64,000 nucleotides of DNA from Galbitalea sp036271875 (GCA_036271875.1 DATAZU010000039.1:1-64000), one strand, 5' to 3'. Shown: positions 19,469-28,909, counted from the first letter of the stretch. Notes: a model not told the origin generated them from the sequence alone. Translations and numbers: made by a program.

Positions 19469-21339
19469 CGTCGGTGCAACCTCTTCTCGCCAACGAAACC
19501 GTCGTGCTTCGCGCGCCCGTGCAGGCGTGGTCGAGCGCGAATGGCTCGATGGGAACTCGTCCCGTCCACGGCGCCTACGTGTCGGACACGCGCTTTCTCT
19601 CGCGCCTCGGGGTGACCTTCGACGGCAAGCCGGCCGAGCACATCGCGACCGTGCCCCGCGGGGCAGACGGCGTCGACTTCGTTGGCATCCTCCGCCACCC
19701 GGACGATCCGACAGCCGATCCGAGAACGGTTGCGACGCAGCGCCGCAGCGTTACCGGGAGCGAGTTTCGCGAAACGATCACGCTGACGTCCGGGCTGGAC
19801 CGCGCCCTCACCGTCGACGTTCGCGTGCTGCTTGCAGCTGACCTGGCCCGCATGGATGACATCAAGGGCGGTGTCCCGGTCGGCTCCGCGGACATATCAG
19901 TCGAGAACGGCACAGCACGGTGGGGTCGCGATGGCGTCACCGCCGAACTCGTCACCGACGCGAAGGTCACGGCCCGTGATGACGGCATCGAACTCGCCTG
20001 GCGAGTTGAGCTTTCCGCTGGTGCCGAATGCGAGGTGTCCTGGGGGGTTGCGGTTTGCGACGCGGACGCGGTCGTTGCCGCGGCCTCGACGTCGGCCGAC
20101 TGGCGCTGGCCGGATCCGACCGACGACCCTCGGCTCAACGCCTGGCTCGACCAGGCCCGTGCCGACCTCGACGCGCTGCGGATGTCGACAGTCGCTCAGC
20201 CCGAATCCGCTTTTCTGGCCGCCGGGGCCCCGTGGTTCTTCACGTTGTTCGGCCGTGACTCGCTGTGGGCCGCTCGATTGCTCGTCCCCCTCGGCGGAAC
20301 GCTTGCACGAGACACGCTGCGGGTCCTGGCGAGCCTCCAGGGCAACCGAGTCGACGAGCAGTCCGGCGAGCAACCGGGCAAGATTCCCCACGAACTGAGA
20401 CGCTCGACGCAGCAATTCGTTGGCGAGTCGCTCGCACTGCCCCCGCTGTACTACGGAACCATCGACGCGACGCCACTCTGGATCTGCCTGCTGTGCGACG
20501 CTGCCGATGCCGGGATGCCCGACAGCGAGCTCCTCGAACTCATGCCGCACCTCGAGTCGGCGCTGGCGTGGATGCGTGACTACGGCGACGCGGATGGTGA
20601 CGGCCTTCTCGAATACATCAACTCGACCGGGGGCGGGCTGGCTAATCAGGGCTGGAAGGACTCCGGCGACTCGGTGCAGTGGAAGAGTGGCGAGCTCGCG
20701 ATGCCCCCGATCGCACTGTGTGAGGTGCAGGGCTACGGCTATGAGGCGGCGAGCCGTGGGGCAAGCCTGCTCGAAAGGTTCGGGTCGAGTGGCGGCGAGT
20801 GGCGGGCGTGGGCCGAAAATCTTAGGACCGCATTTCATGGAAGGTTCTGGGTGGACGACCCCGGCGGCGCCTATCCCGGGATCGCGCTCGACGCCGACAA
20901 GCGTCCCGTCGACTCACTCACAAGCAACATCGGCCACCTCCTCGGTACGGGACTGCTTGGGGAGCAGCAGAGCGACCTGATCGCCGAACGACTGGTCTCG
21001 AACGAGCTGAGTTCGGGATACGGGCTACGGACGATGGCGACGAGTTCCGTCGGGTACTGGCCGCTCAGCTACCACGGCGGAAGCGTATGGGCGCACGATA
21101 CGGCCATCGGCATCCGCGGGCTCATGGGATCCGGGCACGTCCGCGAGGCGCTGCAGCTCTGCGAGGGCCTGCTCTCGGCTGCCGAGTCGTTCGGGTACCG
21201 GATGCCCGAGCTGCACTCCGGCGACGCCACGAGTGTCACGACCCGCGCTCTGCCCTATCCGGCAGCGTGCCGCCCCCAGGCCTGGTCCGCGGCCGCCGCG
21301 GTAGCGGTGTACTGCGCTCGCCGCGACGCGAACGGCTAA
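19465..21339 (+). CDS. Glycogen-debranching-type glycosidase (amylo-alpha-1,6-glucosidase family)
   Basis: A 624-residue two-domain enzyme. Residues 1-200 match the glycogen debranching N-terminal beta domain; residues 230-620 form an alpha/alpha six-hairpin barrel with the signature FTLFGRDSLWAARLL near 260 and a DGDGLLEY loop near 380. No signal peptide, so it acts on sugars after import. As the last gene of a LacI-controlled importer operon it should cleave alpha-glucosidic links of imported oligosaccharides. The exact bond is not given by sequence. It overlaps the convergent flavoprotein gene by 4 bp. Confidence 0.88.
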   Translation: MTSVQPLLANETVVLRAPVQAWSSANGSMGTRPVHGAYVSDTRFLSRLGVTFDGKPAEHIATVPRGADGVDFVGILRHPDDPTADPRTVATQRRSVTGSEFRETITLTSGLDRALTVDVRVLLAADLARMDDIKGGVPVGSADISVENGTARWGRDGVTAELVTDAKVTARDDGIELAWRVELSAGAECEVSWGVAVCDADAVVAAASTSADWRWPDPTDDPRLNAWLDQARADLDALRMSTVAQPESAFLAAGAPWFFTLFGRDSLWAARLLVPLGGTLARDTLRVLASLQGNRVDEQSGEQPGKIPHELRRSTQQFVGESLALPPLYYGTIDATPLWICLLCDAADAGMPDSELLELMPHLESALAWMRDYGDADGDGLLEYINSTGGGLANQGWKDSGDSVQWKSGELAMPPIALCEVQGYGYEAASRGASLLERFGSSGGEWRAWAENLRTAFHGRFWVDDPGGAYPGIALDADKRPVDSLTSNIGHLLGTGLLGEQQSDLIAERLVSNELSSGYGLRTMATSSVGYWPLSYHGGSVWAHDTAIGIRGLMGSGHVREALQLCEGLLSAAESFGYRMPELHSGDATSVTTRALPYPAACRPQAWSAAAAVAVYCARRDANG

Positions 21340-22442
21340 CCGCGCTCGAGCTTGCTGAGCGTGGCGACGACCTGTCGCGCGATCAGTCGACCTGCGCGAT
21401 TGGCACCAATGGTGCTGGCCTGTGGGCCATATCCCGCGAAAAAGACGCGGGGATCCTTCCATGCTGAGCCGGCTGCGACAACGACGCCACCCTCCTTCTC
21501 CCGCAGCTTGAGCGGGGCAAGGTGCCGGAGTTCCGGCCGGAATCCGGTCGCCCAGACGATCGCATCCGCCGGCTCGAAGTAACCGTTCGCCCAGCGCACG
21601 CCATCCGGCTCGATCCGTGCGAACATCTGCTTCGGTGTGAGGAGTCCGCGATCGATTCCCGCCTGGATCTTGCGGGTGCGTGGAATTCCGGTACCGCTCA
21701 CGATGCTCGGCAGAGCGCGGCCGGCTTTCGCCGCCTCATCCTGTCTCGCCACCGCCTCGGTTCCGGCTTCCATGTTGAGCTCATCGCCCTCCAAAAAGTC
21801 GACCTCGCGCCTGCTCACCCAGGTGAGGTGTCCCGCCGCCTGCTCGAGCTCGAGCAGAAACCCGACCGCCGAAGTTCCTCCGCCGACAACGACGACGTTC
21901 TGCCCGGCGAACTCCGACGCGTCGGCATAGTCGTTGGTGTGCACCTGGCGACCGGTAAAACTGTCACGACCCGGATACCAGGGCACAAAGGGCGCCCCCC
22001 ACGTGCCGGTGGCGTTGACCACGATGTCGGTCGACACGTCTCGCGCTTCGTCGTCACCATCGACGAAGGTCACCAGCAGGTTTGCCCCATTGTTTGTCAC
22101 CGCGGTGACGGATGCCGGTCGCACCACGTGCAGGCCGAAGAACTCCTCGTACTGCTTGTAGTAGTCCGCAACGATCTCCTTCGCGGGCAACGAATGATCG
22201 GCCGTCTCGAAGCTCAACGCAAGTTCGGACATCCCCGGCAGGTCATTGACATGATGAGCCGATCCGAGCCGAAGGGCCTCCCAGCGGAGCTGCCACGCGC
22301 CGCCTGTCCCGGGACCGCGGTCGAGCAGCACGAAGTCGTTCCCGGGATCGAGCCCGAGTCTGCGCAGATAGAAGGCAACCGAGAGGCCGGCCTGACCGGC
22401 ACCGATGACGACAACTGAGGTATCCGTTCCCGTTGTAGCCAC
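21336..22442 (-). CDS. FAD/NAD(P)-dependent flavoprotein monooxygenase-like oxidoreductase
   Basis: A 368-residue enzyme with two Rossmann dinucleotide sites: VVIGAGQAGLSVAFYL near residue 12 for FAD and VVVGGGTSAVGFLLEL near 185 for NADPH. An ATGFRPE motif near 300 is typical of flavin-containing monooxygenases and thioredoxin-reductase-like oxidases. It is shorter than classical Baeyer-Villiger enzymes (about 500) and lacks a clear FxGxxxHxxxW fingerprint, so substrate and even oxygenation are unsure. GTG start. Convergent with the glycosidase. Confidence 0.85.
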   Translation of the reverse strand: MATTGTDTSVVVIGAGQAGLSVAFYLRRLGLDPGNDFVLLDRGPGTGGAWQLRWEALRLGSAHHVNDLPGMSELALSFETADHSLPAKEIVADYYKQYEEFFGLHVVRPASVTAVTNNGANLLVTFVDGDDEARDVSTDIVVNATGTWGAPFVPWYPGRDSFTGRQVHTNDYADASEFAGQNVVVVGGGTSAVGFLLELEQAAGHLTWVSRREVDFLEGDELNMEAGTEAVARQDEAAKAGRALPSIVSGTGIPRTRKIQAGIDRGLLTPKQMFARIEPDGVRWANGYFEPADAIVWATGFRPELRHLAPLKLREKEGGVVVAAGSAWKDPRVFFAGYGPQASTIGANRAGRLIARQVVATLSKLERG

Positions 22443-22567
22443 GAACCAACGTTACTTGGCACAGGCCCTGGCCGCCCCGCACGACTGGTCGGTGGGCCAA
22501 GAGTGATAATGTGAACGCTAGATTTTTACCTGTCCGTTGTACCGTTTTCTAACTGAGGGGGTCTCGC

Positions 22568-22762
22568 ATGGGGCGTGGCCGTCAAAAGGCAAAGCACACC
22601 AAAGTCGCCAGGGACCTGAAGTACTACAGCCCTGACACAAACTACGGCGCGCTGGCCAATGAGCTTCATAGCACCTCCCCGGTTTCCCCGGAAATGGATA
22701 AGTGGGCCGAGTACCTCGAAGGCGACGAGTCGGAAGACGCCGACGACGCGAGAAGCGCCTGA
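22568..22762 (+). CDS. DUF3073 family small basic protein
   Basis: A 64-residue protein beginning MGRGRQKAKHTKVARDLKYY, the signature of DUF3073, a family restricted to actinobacteria and commonly found beside purM. The N-terminal 20 residues are basic and might bind nucleic acid; the C-terminus is acidic. No function is established. The start has a GAGGGGG ribosome site. It is convergent with purM. Confidence 0.93.
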   Translation: MGRGRQKAKHTKVARDLKYYSPDTNYGALANELHSTSPVSPEMDKWAEYLEGDESEDADDARSA

Positions 22763-22825
22763 TTTAGGTCCGGTTTTCTGGCACCGCCGCCGCCTCTGCG
22801 GCGATCGCATCGTCCAAACCTTTGT

Positions 22826-22865
22826 TTGCTTAGCTGCAGTCGGTTCACCGGCTGCAGCTAAGCAA
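22826..22865. terminator. Bidirectional hairpin between DUF3073 and purM
   Basis: A 19-bp stem pairs 22826-22844 with 22847-22865, with one G-U pair and almost no loop; the core is TTGCTTAGCTGCAG. It sits between convergent genes, where a two-way terminator is expected. Confidence 0.7.
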
Positions 22866-22870
22866 CGCCC

Positions 22871-23974
22871 CTAGGCGGCGTAGGCGCCGGTTAGGCGAAC
22901 GGCACCGCCGTTGACGCCTTTGGCACCTTGCTCGAAACCATCCGCGGTCGGGCGCTCCGAAGTCGAAACCGTCCCCGCGACCCAGGCTGGTAGCCCGTCG
23001 ACGCCGAGCTTTTCGATCACGGAATCAACCGAGTGCTCGGCGACGACCGCGATCATGCCGATGCCGAGGTTCCAGGTGCCCTCGGTCTCCTCGAGCTTCA
23101 CGCCGCCGAGATCCGCGAGAACACGGAAAACGGGCGCGGGCGACCAGGATGTGCGATCGAGTTCAACCCAGGCATCAACGGGAAGGACGCGGGCGAGGTT
23201 CGCCGCGATACCCCCGCCCGTGATGTGACTGAGAGCGTGCACCGACGTGCCGATACGCGGATCGGAGAGAACGCGCAGCAGTGGAGACGTATATAGGCGC
23301 GTCGGCTCGAGCAGAACGTCACCAACAACCCCGCCGAGGTCATCGCTCCGATCTCGATAGCCGATCTTCCTGGAGGCCAGGATGTGGCGAACCAGCGAAA
23401 AACCGTTCGAGTGCAGACCGGATGAGCCGATCGCGATGATGACATCGCCATCCTGCACGAGGTGCGGGCCGAGCTGGGCATCCGCTTCGACCGCCCCAAC
23501 TGCGGCACCAGCGACGTCGTAGTCGTCGGGGCCGAGCAGGCCGGGATGCTCCGCCGTTTCGCCTCCAACCAGAGCCGTGCGGGTCTCGGCGCATGCACGC
23601 GCGATACCGGCGACAATGTCGGCAATGCGTTCCGGTACAACGTGACCGCACGCGATGTAGTCGGTCATAAACAGGGGTTTGGCGCCGACCACGACGATGT
23701 CGTCGACCACCATGCCGACCAGGTCCTGACCGATCGTGTCGTGCTTGTCGAGCGCCTGGGCGATCGCCACTTTGGTGCCGACGCCGTCAGTCGACGTTGC
23801 CAGCAGCGGACGACGGTACGACTTCAGAAACGAGACATCGAAGAGACCGGCAAATCCCCCGACCCCGCCAAGGACCTCTGGGCCGTGCGTCCGCTGCACC
23901 GCTGATTTCATGAGTTCGACCGCGAGATCACCCGCAGCCGTGTCGACACCGGCCTCGCGATAACTCGTGCTCAT
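22871..23974 (-). CDS. purM: Phosphoribosylformylglycinamidine cyclo-ligase
   Basis: A 367-residue AIR synthetase catalysing step five of purine synthesis (FGAM plus ATP to AIR). PurM-family features are TDGVGTKVAIAQALDKHDTIG near residue 62, DDIVVVGAKPLFMTDYIA near 95 and the GETAEHPG loop near 140. Length is slightly above the usual 345. It is divergent from purF with a 101-bp gap, so the two consecutive-pathway genes share a control region but not an mRNA. The ATG at 23974 is the first start in the frame. Confidence 0.97.
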   Translation of the reverse strand: MSTSYREAGVDTAAGDLAVELMKSAVQRTHGPEVLGGVGGFAGLFDVSFLKSYRRPLLATSTDGVGTKVAIAQALDKHDTIGQDLVGMVVDDIVVVGAKPLFMTDYIACGHVVPERIADIVAGIARACAETRTALVGGETAEHPGLLGPDDYDVAGAAVGAVEADAQLGPHLVQDGDVIIAIGSSGLHSNGFSLVRHILASRKIGYRDRSDDLGGVVGDVLLEPTRLYTSPLLRVLSDPRIGTSVHALSHITGGGIAANLARVLPVDAWVELDRTSWSPAPVFRVLADLGGVKLEETEGTWNLGIGMIAVVAEHSVDSVIEKLGVDGLPAWVAGTVSTSERPTADGFEQGAKGVNGGAVRLTGAYAA

Positions 23975-24075
23975 GCGTTAAGTGTGCCGCACGTTGCCGC
24001 TACCGAAGAGTCATCGAGCATCCGCCGTTAGACTGATGGCGAATCTTTTCTCCGAGCGGCAGGAACCATTACCGC
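23975..24075. promoter_or_regulatory. Divergent purM/purF promoter region
   Basis: TAGACT at 24029-24034 is the likely purF -10 box, giving a leader of about 35 nt. The same TTAGAMT word recurs before purS (37025) and purL (43507), so these genes may share promoter strength or a factor. I see no PurR-type box. Confidence 0.45.
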
Positions 24076-25533
24076 ATGTGCGGCATTGTGGGCATCGTCT
24101 CATCCCAGCCCGTGAATCAGCAGATTTACGACGCGCTGTCTCTTTTGCAACACCGTGGCCAGGATTCCACCGGCATCGCGACCGCGGATGGCGATACCTT
24201 TCACATCCATAAGGCCAAGGGCCAGGTTCGCGAGGCCTACCGCACGCGCGACATGCGCACCCTCATCGGCACGGCAGGACTCGGACACGTCCGGTATGCC
24301 ACCCGCGGCACCGCGGCGAACGAGGAAGAAGCGCAGCCGTTCTACGTGAACGCCCCATACGGCATCATCCTCGTGCACAACGGCAACCTCACCAACACTC
24401 GCGAGCTCACGCAGGAGCTGTTTCACGTTGACCGCAGGCACCTGAACACATCGAGTGACACCGAGTTGCTCGTGAACGTCCTCGCCAACGAACTGCAGCA
24501 GCAGGTTCGCGGCACCGAACTCGACCCCGACCAGATCTTCGACGCCGTCGCGCGAGTGCACGAACGGGTCGAAGGTTCGTATGCAGCGATCGCGCTGATC
24601 GCCGGGCACGGGCTGCTTGCTTTCCGGGATCCGTTCGGCATCCGTCCGCTGGTGCTCGGACGTCGATCCGCCGGCTTTGTCGGGGACGACTGGGTTGTCG
24701 CATCCGAATCCCTCGTGCTGGAGAGCGCGGGCTATGAACTGGTACGCGATCTTGCGCCGGGCGAAGCGGTATTTATCGCACTGAACGGCGAGATGACCTC
24801 GAGGCAGTGTGCGGCCAATCCGCGGCTCATCCCGTGCTCGTTCGAATACGTCTACCTCGCGCGCCCCGACTCGGTGATGAACGGCATCTCGGTCTACGAG
24901 GCACGGCTACGTCTCGGCGACCGCCTCGCCGACACGATCGCCAGGTACACGCCGAAGGGCGACATCGACGTTGTTATGCCGATTCCGGATTCGTCGCGGC
25001 CAGCGGCAATGCAGGTTGCCCAGAAACTTGGAATCGAATACCGCGAAGGGTTCTACAAGAACCGCTACGTCGGTCGAACCTTCATCATGCCGGGGCAGGC
25101 CGAGCGCAAGAGGTCGGTCAAGCAGAAACTGAACGCCATGGGGACGGAGTTCCGCGGCAAAAACATCCTGATCGTTGACGACTCCATCGTGCGCGGCACC
25201 ACATCGAAGGAGATCGTTCAGATGGCGCGCGAGGCGGGGGCCAACAAGGTCACGTTCACCTCGGCGGCGCCACCCGTGCGTTACCCACACGTCTACGGCA
25301 TCAATATGCCGAGCCGGCACGAGCTTGTCGCTCACGGACGCAGGATTCCCGAGATCAACACCGAGTTGGGTAGCGACTATCTGATTTACCAGGAGGTCGC
25401 CGACATGCAGTCAGCGATCCTTGAGGGCTCGAAGGTCACCGAACTCGAGATGAGCTGTTTCACCGGCGAGTACGTGACCGGCACGGTTACTCCTGAGTAC
25501 CTCGCCTGGGTCGAGGCGAACCAGCTCAGCTAA
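24076..25533 (+). CDS. purF: Amidophosphoribosyltransferase
   Basis: A 485-residue enzyme catalysing the committed purine step (PRPP plus glutamine to phosphoribosylamine). It begins MCGIVGIV, so Cys2 is the glutaminase nucleophile after Met removal and there is no propeptide. The Ntn glutaminase domain is residues 2-235, the phosphoribosyltransferase domain 250-460 with VDDSIVRGTTSKEIV near 372 (PRPP loop). The family is feedback-inhibited by purine nucleotides. Monocistronic, with a palindrome at its 3' end. Confidence 0.97.
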   Translation: MCGIVGIVSSQPVNQQIYDALSLLQHRGQDSTGIATADGDTFHIHKAKGQVREAYRTRDMRTLIGTAGLGHVRYATRGTAANEEEAQPFYVNAPYGIILVHNGNLTNTRELTQELFHVDRRHLNTSSDTELLVNVLANELQQQVRGTELDPDQIFDAVARVHERVEGSYAAIALIAGHGLLAFRDPFGIRPLVLGRRSAGFVGDDWVVASESLVLESAGYELVRDLAPGEAVFIALNGEMTSRQCAANPRLIPCSFEYVYLARPDSVMNGISVYEARLRLGDRLADTIARYTPKGDIDVVMPIPDSSRPAAMQVAQKLGIEYREGFYKNRYVGRTFIMPGQAERKRSVKQKLNAMGTEFRGKNILIVDDSIVRGTTSKEIVQMAREAGANKVTFTSAAPPVRYPHVYGINMPSRHELVAHGRRIPEINTELGSDYLIYQEVADMQSAILEGSKVTELEMSCFTGEYVTGTVTPEYLAWVEANQLS

Positions 25534-25540
25534 CCGCCCG

Positions 25541-25637
25541 GTCCAAACCTGTTGTGCAGGTGTTGCGAGCTACTCGTTACCTACTCAGTGGGATTTCCGA
25601 CCCGTGTCGCTCGAAGTACCTGCACAACAGGTGGGAC
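25541..25637. repeat. Long-loop palindrome after purF
   Basis: ACCTGTTGTGCAGGT (25547-25561) is perfectly complementary to ACCTGCACAACAGGT (25618-25632), 15 bp with a 56-nt loop; an outer GTCC/GGAC extends it across a small bulge. It lies between convergent genes and may end transcription of both, though no T-tract is present. Confidence 0.65.
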
Positions 25638-25643
25638 GGCGAG

Positions 25644-26090
25644 CTAGTGGGTGCGGGTGAAGGTGTAGCGGATGTTCGAGTCGGAGCGGCCGAGGAAGAC
25701 GTAGAGCTGCGGCGGGATGTCATCCGACACGATCAGCGTCAGCCCGTAGTTCTGGCCGAGCTTACGGGGCGACACGAAGGTCAGTTGCACCCCGGGCGCG
25801 CCGCCGGCATCCGTTCCGCCGCTGCCGATCGCCCAGGTTCCCGTCACCGACTCATCCGGGCCGGATGGCGCGCCGCTGGCCTTCGCCGGCGCCTGCTCGA
25901 TAACACCGAGCGGCGCATCCTTCAGGGAGAAACTGCCGTCGGCGTTGATCCTGAGAATGTCTGGGCCGTGATGCCATACCCCGACGATCGAGGATGGCGA
26001 TGGCGTCGCGATCGGAGTCGTCGGTTCGCACCCCGCCAGGGTTGCCGCCAGAGCGACGATACCCAGGCCGAGGGCGATGCGGCGAATCAC
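25644..26090 (-). CDS. Hypothetical lipoprotein
   Basis: A 148-residue protein with a clean lipoprotein signal (LAATLAGC, lipidated Cys21). The mature part starts with a Pro/Ser/Thr linker and then a small beta-rich domain with GVWHHGPDILRINADGSFSL, a pattern seen in lipocalin-like or META-like domains that begin with a Gly-x-Trp strand. I do not recognise a family with certainty. It overlaps the upstream membrane gene by 4 bp, so the three genes 26786-25644 form one operon. Confidence 0.75.
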   Translation of the reverse strand: MIRRIALGLGIVALAATLAGCEPTTPIATPSPSSIVGVWHHGPDILRINADGSFSLKDAPLGVIEQAPAKASGAPSGPDESVTGTWAIGSGGTDAGGAPGVQLTFVSPRKLGQNYGLTLIVSDDIPPQLYVFLGRSDSNIRYTFTRTH

Positions 26091-26416
26091 TGGTCGTCCG
26101 GCCCGGAGTCTGCCGCTGGTTCCTGGTCGGGAACCTGGAGTCGGTCGACGGTTACTGGCACCGTTTTTGCTCGACGGCTGAGAGCCCGATCGAAGATCAG
26201 CGCGACGATGGAGCCAAGCAACAGTCCACCGACGAAACCGTAAATTGCGAAGTAGCCGAAGGTCGGGCCAAAGCCAACATTGGGATCGATCGGAAAGCTC
26301 GCGGTCAGCACAAGCGAGACGAAGATCCCGACCAGTGCTCCGAGCACGAGGAACACCGAAAATTTCGGTGCCCGACGGATGCGAACGCGCTGCTCGCGGT
26401 CCTCGGGATTACTCAC
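26087..26416 (-). CDS. Small two-helix membrane protein
   Basis: About 109 residues with two membrane helices (about 24-42 and 55-75) and a charged C-terminal tail. I take GTG 26416 as the start: it gives a basic N-terminus just before the first helix and begins within 5 bp of the previous stop. Longer upstream starts would overlap the sterol-carrier gene heavily. No known domain was recognised. Confidence 0.7.
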   Translation of the reverse strand: MSNPEDREQRVRIRRAPKFSVFLVLGALVGIFVSLVLTASFPIDPNVGFGPTFGYFAIYGFVGGLLLGSIVALIFDRALSRRAKTVPVTVDRLQVPDQEPAADSGPDDQ

Positions 26417-26420
26417 CGGA

Positions 26421-26786
26421 TTATTCTCGCATCCTGAGGATGGGTAGTTGCCCAGCGAGGTCGGCCCGGGATCCGGATGCGGCGACCCGGCCATCCGCGA
26501 CCGCCGCTGCCCACTGCTCGCCGCCCGTCGCGAGCGCGAGCCAGGTCGCGGCATCCATCTCAATCACATTGGGGGGCGTACCACGGGTGTGCCGAGGACC
26601 CTCGATCGCCTGAACCGCACCGAAGGGGGGAACTCGCACCTCGACCGTGTTGCCGGGGGCACGCTCGGAGAGCAGCTGCAACAGATAGCGAACCGCGGTT
26701 GCGATCGTCTCGCGGTTGGCGACCCCCTCGAGCGCGGAACGCACGCTCGCGTTTCCGCGCTCATCCGCGATTCTCGCCCTGACCAT
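26421..26786 (-). CDS. Sterol-carrier-like (SCP2-fold) protein
   Basis: A 121-residue protein of the bacterial sterol carrier family, which sits near purF in many actinobacteria. The pattern PPNVIEMDAATWLALATGG near residue 75 and the final VAASGSRADLAGQLPIL match the SCP2 fold ending. Sequence does not reveal a ligand; a role in binding a hydrophobic compound is a family-level guess. The start has TAGCGT 6 nt before the ATG (plus-strand 26793-26798), a leaderless arrangement back to back with the purD promoter. Confidence 0.75.
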   Translation of the reverse strand: MVRARIADERGNASVRSALEGVANRETIATAVRYLLQLLSERAPGNTVEVRVPPFGAVQAIEGPRHTRGTPPNVIEMDAATWLALATGGEQWAAAVADGRVAASGSRADLAGQLPILRMRE

Positions 26787-26792
26787 GAGAAC

Positions 26793-26822
26793 ACGCTAGA
26801 CGAGCGACGGTAGCCTTGAGGT
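26793..26822. promoter_or_regulatory. Back-to-back leaderless promoters (sterol-carrier gene and purD)
   Basis: On the minus strand TAGCGT (26798-26793) lies 6 nt before the ATG at 26786. On the plus strand TAGCCT (26811-26816) lies 6 nt before the GTG at 26823. Neither start has a ribosome-binding site, so both mRNAs should begin at the start codon. Confidence 0.6.
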
Positions 26823-28061
26823 GTGCGAATCCTTGTTTTGGGCGCGGGTGCGCGCGAGCATGCCATCATCAAGTCGCTGCTCTCCGAGAACGCCGGCCAC
26901 GAGATCACCGCGGCCCCAGGCAACGCGGGAATCGCGATCGAGGTTCCCGTTGTCGCTCTTGATCCATCCAACGGGAACGTGGTCGCTCAATACGCCATCG
27001 ATAACGCGATTGACCTGGTCGTCGTTGGACCAGAAGCCCCGCTGGTGGCTGGTATCGCCGACAAGGTGCGAACCAGGGGAATCCCCGTGTTTGGCCCGAG
27101 CAAAGCGGCCGCCGCGCTCGAGGGTAGCAAGACCTTTGCCAAGCGAATCATGGATGAGGCGGGCGTCCCAACGGGCCGCGCAGCGCGTGCGGGAACGATC
27201 GCCGAAGCGATCGAGGCGCTCGACGAGTACGGCGCCCCCTACGTCGTGAAGGCTGATGGGCTGGCGGCGGGCAAGGGCGTGCTCGTCACGCCGGACCGGG
27301 ATGCGGCCATCGCTCACGCCGACTACTGGCTCCAGCACGGCGGCATCCTGGTCGAGGAGTTCCTCTCGGGTGAAGAGGTTTCGCTGTTCCTGTTGAGCGA
27401 TGGGCACGAGGTCGTGCCGCTGTCCCCCGCGCAGGACTACAAGCGCGTCTTTGATCACGACGAGGGACCGAACACCGGCGGCATGGGAGCATATTCGCCG
27501 CTGCCATGGCTACCGGATGGGTTCGTCGATGACGTGATCAACACGATCGCTCGACCGACCATTCGCCAGCTGGCCGCCGAACAGAAGCCGTTCATCGGCC
27601 TGCTGTATTGCGGCCTCATCCTCACGACCAAGGGCGTTCGGGTCATCGAGTTCAATGCCCGGTTCGGTGACCCCGAGACGCAGGTCGTCCTGCCTCGACT
27701 GGTTACACCACTCAGCGGCCTGCTCTTTGCAGCGGCAACCGGCGGACTCGGCGGCGTTCCCCGACCCGAGTTCTCCGACCGGGTCGCTGTCACGGTGGTG
27801 CTCGCTAGTGAGGGCTACCCCGAGGCTCCGATTACCGGGCGGCCGATTACCGGGCTGGATGCGGTCGAGGGCGTCACGATCGATCACGCCTCGACGGCGG
27901 CATCCGGTGACGGATTTGTCGCAACGGGCGGACGCGTCCTCAGCGTTGTCGCTCTTGGCGACACCTTTGCGGATGCGCGCGCCACTGCTTATGCCGCACT
28001 CGATCAGATATCCCTTGAGGGCAGCCACTACCGTACCGACATCGCAGAGAGGGTCGCATGA
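26823..28061 (+). CDS. purD: Phosphoribosylamine-glycine ligase
   Basis: A 412-residue ATP-grasp enzyme that makes GAR from phosphoribosylamine and glycine. It begins with the family N-terminus RILVLGAGAREHA, has the ATP-grasp loop YVVKADGLAAGKGV near 140 and the GARS signature RFGDPETQ near 280. The GTG start is likely leaderless. The gene overlaps purC by ATGA, so steps two and seven of the pathway are made together. Confidence 0.97.
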   Translation: MRILVLGAGAREHAIIKSLLSENAGHEITAAPGNAGIAIEVPVVALDPSNGNVVAQYAIDNAIDLVVVGPEAPLVAGIADKVRTRGIPVFGPSKAAAALEGSKTFAKRIMDEAGVPTGRAARAGTIAEAIEALDEYGAPYVVKADGLAAGKGVLVTPDRDAAIAHADYWLQHGGILVEEFLSGEEVSLFLLSDGHEVVPLSPAQDYKRVFDHDEGPNTGGMGAYSPLPWLPDGFVDDVINTIARPTIRQLAAEQKPFIGLLYCGLILTTKGVRVIEFNARFGDPETQVVLPRLVTPLSGLLFAAATGGLGGVPRPEFSDRVAVTVVLASEGYPEAPITGRPITGLDAVEGVTIDHASTAASGDGFVATGGRVLSVVALGDTFADARATAYAALDQISLEGSHYRTDIAERVA

Positions 28062-28909
28062 AAGCACCAACCGGATGGACTCTCGACTACTCGGGCAAGG
28101 TTCGCGACCTGTACTCGAGCCCCAGGTATCCCGATCGCGTACTCATGGTCGCGAGCGATCGTGTCAGCGCGTTCGACCACGTGCTCTCGCCCGCTATTCC
28201 CGGTAAGGGTGCGATCCTCACTCGAATGAGCCTGTGGTGGTTCGATCGGTTGAGCGCGATGCCCAATCATCTGGCACCGCAGAACGAATGGACGGCGATT
28301 CCGCAGGAGTTTGCGGGCCGTGCGATGTTCGTGCGGAAGCTCGACATGTTCCCTGTCGAGTGCGTTGCTCGCGGCTACCTGTCCGGCAGCGGCTGGGTTG
28401 AATACCAGGAGAGCCAGAGCATCTGCGGTGTCGCGTTGCCAGCAGGGCTGGCAGACGGCGACCGACTTCCTGAGCCGATATTCACTCCCGCGTGGAAGGC
28501 TCCGGTGGGACAACACGACGAGAACATGACGTTCGAGCGCACCGCAGAACTGGTCGGCCTCGACAACGCGACGGCGCTGCGAGACCTCACGCTCACGATC
28601 TTCGGCCGCGCGTCCGCGATCGCCGAGGAACACGGCATGCTGCTGGCCGACACGAAGTTCGAGTTCGGATCGGACGCCGACGGGACGGTGACGCTCGCGG
28701 ACGAAGTGCTGACGCCGGACAGCAGCCGCTATTGGGATGCCGCCGTCTATGCGACGGGCGATCGGACCGCGAGCTTCGACAAGCAGATCGTCCGCAATTG
28801 GATCAAGGCGAACTGGGACGGGGCAGGCACACCGCCCGAGCTTCCGAGCGACATCGTCGATGCGACCGCGGCGCGCTACCAGAAATTCGAGGATCGGTTC
28901 ACGAAGTGA
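28058..28909 (+). CDS. purC: SAICAR synthetase
   Basis: A 283-residue enzyme joining CAIR and aspartate. It opens with YSGKVRDLY near residue 10, and carries FPVECVARGYLSGSG near 98 and LADTKFEFG near 200, all family signatures. Overlaps purD upstream and the GNAT gene downstream, each by 4 bp. Confidence 0.97.
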   Translation: MKAPTGWTLDYSGKVRDLYSSPRYPDRVLMVASDRVSAFDHVLSPAIPGKGAILTRMSLWWFDRLSAMPNHLAPQNEWTAIPQEFAGRAMFVRKLDMFPVECVARGYLSGSGWVEYQESQSICGVALPAGLADGDRLPEPIFTPAWKAPVGQHDENMTFERTAELVGLDNATALRDLTLTIFGRASAIAEEHGMLLADTKFEFGSDADGTVTLADEVLTPDSSRYWDAAVYATGDRTASFDKQIVRNWIKANWDGAGTPPELPSDIVDATAARYQKFEDRFTK

